From NCBI GenBank assembly GCA_009781125.1, contig WQYS01000054.1, positions 1 through 11,144 of the forward strand: a stretch of DNA of 11,144 nt, in the 5' to 3' direction. Source of the DNA: Acidobacteriaceae bacterium. GTDB taxonomy: Bacteria > Acidobacteriota > Terriglobia > Terriglobales > Acidobacteriaceae. The notes under the pieces were generated by a model. It was not told where the DNA came from, did no database searches, and saw only the letters and a program-made list of their open reading frames with translations. Position numbers and translations under genes: made by a program. Shown piece after piece: positions 7,932-11,144 of the stretch; within the stretch, counting starts at the first letter, position 1; the number at the start of each line of letters is the position of its first letter.

Positions 7932-10595
7932 GTGTTTGCGTGTGGCTTGATTCGTTTCCTTCGATCGATACGTTTGAGAGACGTTACATACCGCAGTATG
8001 AACATCCTGCTCTCCCACCCTTCGTCCGCCCGGACGAAGCAGGATATCCCAGCACACCCATGGCGGACGAAGGATGGGGCACCCGGGCTGTTGTGGTTTG
8101 TCATAGCTCTGTCTGCCTCTGCCGCCCTGGCGCAGGGAGATTTGGAAACGCTGCCTCAGTTTCCTCTGACGAACGGGCCGCTTGCCATTCATCAGGCGGT
8201 GCTGCCCGATCATCCCTTCACCGTGACCGGCGAAACCGGAGCCATTCTCGGCTTGCAGGATGGCTCTGTGGAGGTGTGGTCGCTGCCGACGAAGGTCTTC
8301 AGCAACCTTCGTCTGTCGGCGATGCTCGATGACTACTCCGTTCCCATCAACCTGAACACGCTGGCGGCGACGATTGACGTTCAGCCAGACCACACGACGA
8401 TCACTTATTCTCACGCTGCGATTACCGTGCGGCAGCACATGTTTATACCAGCAGGCGAGGATAACCCTGCCAAGGGACCGATACTCTTCTTCGAGATCGA
8501 GTCGGTCCGGCCCGCAACGCTCACCATCTCTCTGGACCCAGCGATGTACCAGATGTGGCCTGCGCCGGCGTTTGGGAGGCCATCGGCGAAGTGGGTTGCG
8601 ATGGGAACGGGCGGAGGCTACGTGTTGTCGACCGACAATCCGGAAAACTTCGGCATGGTGGCCATGCCGAATGCAACGCCGGGAATTATGGCTCCGTATC
8701 AGGAACGTCCGCAGGCACTGCCGTTGCAGTTTCTGGTTCGTTTCGATCCCAAACGGGATGCAGGAAGGTTCTTCCCCCTTCTGGTCGAGGTCAGTCAGCC
8801 CGGCGAGAGAAACTCGCGCGCCGCAGTCGCTCAGATGCAACAACGGTTGATGGCGCAGGCGCGCGCGCTGCCGGAGGCCTACCGTAAGACGCAGGACTAC
8901 TACGATCATTTCTTCGATCATCAGCTGACCGCGCATACTCCGGACGCGCGCTTCGACGCCGCGCTGCGCTGGGCAGTCCTTGCTATCGACAAGAGCCGAG
9001 TCCGCACGGACGACGAGGTAGGGCTGGCCGGAGCCTGGTATCCGTCCTTCGATTCGAATCGCCCCGGCTTCGGCTGGTTCTTCGGCAGGGATACGCTGTG
9101 GACGCTCTACGCGGTCAACAGCTACGGCGACCGGAAGCTGGCCCGGCAGGCGCTGGAGTTCATTGCCCGCCGCCAGCGCAACGACGGCAAGATTATGCAC
9201 GAGTACGCGCAAACGGCGGCCACGCTCACGGGCAGCATGGAGTGGTCGCAGCTGGATTACATGTACGCCTCGGCAGACGCGACCCCTCTGTTCGTTCTGG
9301 CGATGGAGGATTACGTCCGCACCACGGGCGATGTGGATTTTCTGCGATCGCACTGGGAGCAGGTAAAGAAGGCCTACGCCTTCACCCGCGCGCATGAGAC
9401 CAACGGGGTGTACGACAACAGCCAGGGCACGGGATGGGTCGAAGCGTGGCCTCCGAAGATGCCGCATCTGGAGCTGTATCTGGCGGCGCTGGACCGGGCT
9501 TCGAACGCAGCCGTCGCAGAGCTGGCGCAGATGCTCGGAGACGACGCTCTGGCGCGGAGCGCAACCGCGCAGGCCGCGCATATCGCCGATGCGATTGCGA
9601 AGTACCGGCAGAGTAACGGCCTGTACGCCTTCAGCAGGAACAGCGATGGAAGCTACGACAGCACCCAGACCATCTTTCCCAGTGTAGCCGTATGGGGCGC
9701 TGGCTGGACTCTGCCTGAGCCGGGGCCGATGCTGACGCTGTGGGCGTCGCATCACTTTGACACGGACTGGGGCGCGCGCTCGGTCAGCGACACAGAGTCG
9801 GTCTTCGATCCGATCAGCTATCACCAGGGTTCGGTGTGGCCCTTGTTTACCGGATGGGCGTCGATGGCGCAGTACCGCGCCGGACGGCCTCTGGCCGGTT
9901 ACGCGGCGCTCATGCGCAACATGGATCTTACCTGGGAGCAGGATCCCGGCTCTGTCACCGAGGTGATCTCAGGCATGTTCTATCAACCCCTGCCGCGCAG
10001 TTGTTCGCATCAGTTGTGGTCGTCGGCCATGGTGGTCAGCCCGGCGATTCGCGGACTGTTTGGAGTTCAGGCAGATGCGATCCACCGCACGCTCCTCGTC
10101 GAGCCGCATCTTCCTGCCACATGGGATTCCGCCGAGCTGAACAACGTTCGCATTGGCGGCGATCTGTTTTCCATAGCGATGAAGCGCGAGCAGGGAAGTC
10201 TGCAAATAACGGTGCAGTCCGGCAAGGAGACGGTGCTTTGCCTGACTGCCGATACCGCTGCTGCAATCAACGAGTGCCATGCTCAACCCGCGCGGGTGCA
10301 TTCGCTGGCTTTGCCGCTTCCTCCGGTTGAGGTCAGCATGGATGACCCGGGTCTTCCCCAGGCAGGCGCAACGACGAGCCAGCCCCGCGTGATCGAGGAG
10401 ACCTATGTTGCCGATCATCTGGAGCTTACCCTGGAAGGCATCGCAGGAACAGCGACTGAGCTTTCGCTGCGTAACAACGGCAATGTCGCGCCACGGGTCG
10501 AGGGGGCGGAGCGGACAGGAGAGGGGCTGCGGGTTAAGTTTGCCGCCGCGGCGACCTCAGGTTTTGTCGCGCAGAAGGTGCGTGTCTCCTGGTAA
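7932..10595 (+). CDS. Secreted six-hairpin glycosidase, amylo-alpha-1,6-glucosidase-like
   Basis: The protein has 887 residues from GTG 7932, or 865 from ATG 7998. After the signal sequence (LLWFVIALSASAALA, cleavage before QGD) comes an N-terminal beta-rich domain, then an (alpha/alpha)6-barrel. The barrel holds GWFFGRDTLW (Asp codon 9090-9092, residue 387 from GTG), RRQRNDGKIMHEYAQ, GWVEAWPP (Glu codon 9441), DTESVFDPISYHQGSVWP (Glu codon 9795) and GSVTEVISGMFYQ (Glu codon 9960). GRDT and YHQGSVWP are typical of glycogen-debranching, GH63- and GH133-like glycosidases. A C-terminal beta domain ends at VRVSW. The Asp of GRDT and one of the later Glu residues are plausible catalytic residues, by family analogy only. 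The enzyme likely hydrolyses an alpha-linked oligosaccharide in the periplasm or outside the cell. A repeat unit (8013-8090) lies in frame inside the signal-peptide region. Substrate and exact family are uncertain. Confidence 0.8.
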   Translation: MFACGLIRFLRSIRLRDVTYRSMNILLSHPSSARTKQDIPAHPWRTKDGAPGLLWFVIALSASAALAQGDLETLPQFPLTNGPLAIHQAVLPDHPFTVTGETGAILGLQDGSVEVWSLPTKVFSNLRLSAMLDDYSVPINLNTLAATIDVQPDHTTITYSHAAITVRQHMFIPAGEDNPAKGPILFFEIESVRPATLTISLDPAMYQMWPAPAFGRPSAKWVAMGTGGGYVLSTDNPENFGMVAMPNATPGIMAPYQERPQALPLQFLVRFDPKRDAGRFFPLLVEVSQPGERNSRAAVAQMQQRLMAQARALPEAYRKTQDYYDHFFDHQLTAHTPDARFDAALRWAVLAIDKSRVRTDDEVGLAGAWYPSFDSNRPGFGWFFGRDTLWTLYAVNSYGDRKLARQALEFIARRQRNDGKIMHEYAQTAATLTGSMEWSQLDYMYASADATPLFVLAMEDYVRTTGDVDFLRSHWEQVKKAYAFTRAHETNGVYDNSQGTGWVEAWPPKMPHLELYLAALDRASNAAVAELAQMLGDDALARSATAQAAHIADAIAKYRQSNGLYAFSRNSDGSYDSTQTIFPSVAVWGAGWTLPEPGPMLTLWASHHFDTDWGARSVSDTESVFDPISYHQGSVWPLFTGWASMAQYRAGRPLAGYAALMRNMDLTWEQDPGSVTEVISGMFYQPLPRSCSHQLWSSAMVVSPAIRGLFGVQADAIHRTLLVEPHLPATWDSAELNNVRIGGDLFSIAMKREQGSLQITVQSGKETVLCLTADTAAAINECHAQPARVHSLALPLPPVEVSMDDPGLPQAGATTSQPRVIEETYVADHLELTLEGIAGTATELSLRNNGNVAPRVEGAERTGEGLRVKFAAAATSGFVAQKVRVSW
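8013..8090 (-). repeat. Palindromic repeat, unit 2 (78 bp), inside the glycosidase coding sequence
   Basis: This is an inverted copy of the unit at 7820-7895. The outer 29 bases (8062-8090) and inner 16 (8013-8028) are exact reverse complements of it, and the middle has diverged. It also contains a local hairpin, CTTCGTCCG/CGGACGAAG (8020-8039), with a CC loop. Its 78 bases are 26 codons in the reading frame of the glycosidase, from TCC at 8013 to CTG at 8090, with no stop. Confidence 0.85.
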
Positions 10596-10598
10596 TCC

Positions 10599-10641
10599 GG
10601 GTGCCCCACTCATGCGCAGCATCATCGCGCATGGGTGGGGT
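10599..10641 (+). repeat. Palindromic repeat, unit 3
   Basis: The unit begins three bases after the glycosidase stop. It starts with GGGTGCCCCA and ends with GTGGGGT. Bases 10604-10616 (CCCCACTCATGCG) pair with 10628-10640 (CGCATGGGTGGGG) with one T-G wobble, the same design as the unit at 7820 but with a different inner stem. It forms an inverted pair with the unit at 10655-10695. Confidence 0.8.
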
Positions 10642-10654
10642 TTGAACCAGCAAG

Positions 10655-10695
10655 ACCCCACCCATGACGATAAAACCGTCATGAGTGGGGCACCC
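10655..10695 (-). repeat. Palindromic repeat, unit 4 (inverted partner)
   Basis: Bases 10656-10669 (CCCCACCCATGACG) pair with 10677-10690 (CGTCATGAGTGGGG) with one wobble around a seven-base loop. The ends also pair with the neighbouring unit: 10680-10695 is the exact reverse complement of 10599-10614, and 10655-10666 of 10630-10641. The centre GACGATAAAACCGTC nearly matches the terminator at 4013-4059. No T-run follows. Confidence 0.8.
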
Positions 10696-10744
10696 AAATG
10701 TAGCCGGATTGTTATGTGGGAAGACTTTAGAGCGGAAAAATACG

Positions 10745-10750
10745 TCTAAT
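10745..10750 (+). promoter_or_regulatory. Possible -10 box close to the last gene
   Basis: TCTAAT matches TATAAT at five of six positions and ends eight bases before ATG 10759. No good -35 is found at 16-18 bases upstream. If it is used, transcription would begin at or next to the start codon. Confidence 0.2.
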
Positions 10751-10758
10751 CTGGTGGG

Positions 10759-11144
10759 ATGAGGCAAGATCGGGTTCATCGGATTTTTCCTGCGGGGCTG
10801 GCGGCGGTGATTCTAGCAACGATGCCGGGATCGGCGCAGATGCACAAGGTTGACCAGCCCGGCAAGGTCGTGCGCGCCGTCGGCGTCTATGAGTGGACCG
10901 GCGATTTGAACAAACCTAAGGCCAGCCGGTTTGTGCCGGTTTCGGTCTTCATCGACAACGAGTTCCAGGATGCGGGAGTGTACCTGGCGCGGCCCATGCC
11001 CTTCGCGCTGGAGACGGGAAATCTCTACGAGCTGGATGATGCGGGGCTTGCCGAAGGAATGCTGGAGCTTTCCTATGCCCGCCGCGTACAGGCGAACGAC
11101 GCGGCGGGAGCGCCAGAGTTCGATGACGGCTGGCTGGGATATGG
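10759..11144 (+). CDS. Secreted protein of unknown function, N-terminal part (cut by right edge)
   Basis: The frame is open from ATG 10759 to the right edge (128 complete codons, no stop seen). Residues 1-27 look like a signal peptide: basic MRQDRVHR, a hydrophobic stretch (FPAGLAAVILATM) and cleavage near GSAQ/M. The mature part begins HKVDQPGKVVRAVGVYEWTG and continues with FVPVSVFIDNEFQDAGVYLARPMPFALETGNLYEL, a mixed beta-rich pattern without motifs I can assign. I recognise no enzyme or transport domain. ATG 10759 is the first start after an in-frame TAA at 10747. Only GGTGGG directly abutting the ATG resembles a ribosome site. It lies 163 bases after the glycosidase, behind the inverted repeat pair, and could be a separate transcript. 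Confidence 0.75.
   Translation, partial: MRQDRVHRIFPAGLAAVILATMPGSAQMHKVDQPGKVVRAVGVYEWTGDLNKPKASRFVPVSVFIDNEFQDAGVYLARPMPFALETGNLYELDDAGLAEGMLELSYARRVQANDAAGAPEFDDGWLGY

Noticed and set aside
7947..7974. Promoter TTGATT, 16-base gap, TACGTT before ATG 7998
   Set aside because: The -10 matches TATAAT at only three positions, too weak to annotate.
7820..8090. A single 271-bp MITE with 29-bp terminal inverted repeats
   Set aside because: Removing all 271 bases leaves the glycosidase without any start codon or complete signal peptide, no target-site duplication is visible, and each half is itself a hairpin unit of the family; two separate inverted units explain it better.
7794..9824. Minus-strand open frame of 676 codons opposite the glycosidase
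   Set aside because: It is antisense to clear glycosidase motifs, is Arg-rich without recognisable domains, and crosses the repeat units.
10599..10695. Transcription terminator after the glycosidase
   Set aside because: The hairpins are strong but neither arm is followed by a T-run, so I list them as repeats only.
1..11144. CRISPR array, tRNA, rRNA, insertion sequence or phage genes
   Set aside because: No regularly spaced direct repeats, no cloverleaf, no rRNA-like stretch and no transposase or integrase frame was seen.

Overview
The window most likely comes from an Acidobacteriota genome (Terriglobia/Acidobacteriaceae type). The grounds are moderately high GC, large Oar-like TonB-dependent receptors that carry an N-terminal carboxypeptidase-regulatory-like domain and have no SusD partner, and intergenic palindromes ending in TGCCCCA/TGGGGCA. 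This assignment is an inference, because no rRNA or other marker gene is present.

Layout, left to right. (1) The 5' end of an outer-membrane receptor gene on the minus strand (237 down to the left edge). (2) A 350-base divergent intergenic region with a perfect TTGACA box, an AAGCGCTT palindrome and a terminator-like leader hairpin. (3) A complete Oar-like TonB-dependent receptor (588-3986, TTG start). (4) A perfect 22-bp-stem terminator and a 313-base gap. (5) A second complete Oar-like receptor (4300-7797). (6) A secreted (alpha/alpha)6-barrel glycosidase resembling amylo-alpha-1,6-glucosidases (7932-10595). Two inverted copies of a palindromic repeat flank and invade its 5' end. (7) Another inverted repeat pair. 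(8) The 5' part of a secreted protein of unknown function (10759 to the right edge).

Working together: the receptors probably import oligomeric ligands across the outer membrane. The glycosidase, exported by a signal peptide, would trim an alpha-glucan-like or similar oligosaccharide. The second receptor and the glycosidase lie on one strand with no T-tract terminator between them, so they may be cotranscribed. This looks like a small carbohydrate-uptake locus, but the substrate cannot be read from the sequence.

The most striking signal is the repeat family. Five hairpin units share the ends (GGG)TGCCCCA...TGGGG while their inner stems differ but stay paired. Three of them begin 26, 22 and 3 bases after the stop codons of the three complete genes. 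One unit of 78 bp (26 codons) lies in frame inside the signal-peptide coding region of the glycosidase. Removing exactly that unit restores an ordinary uninterrupted hydrophobic signal sequence.
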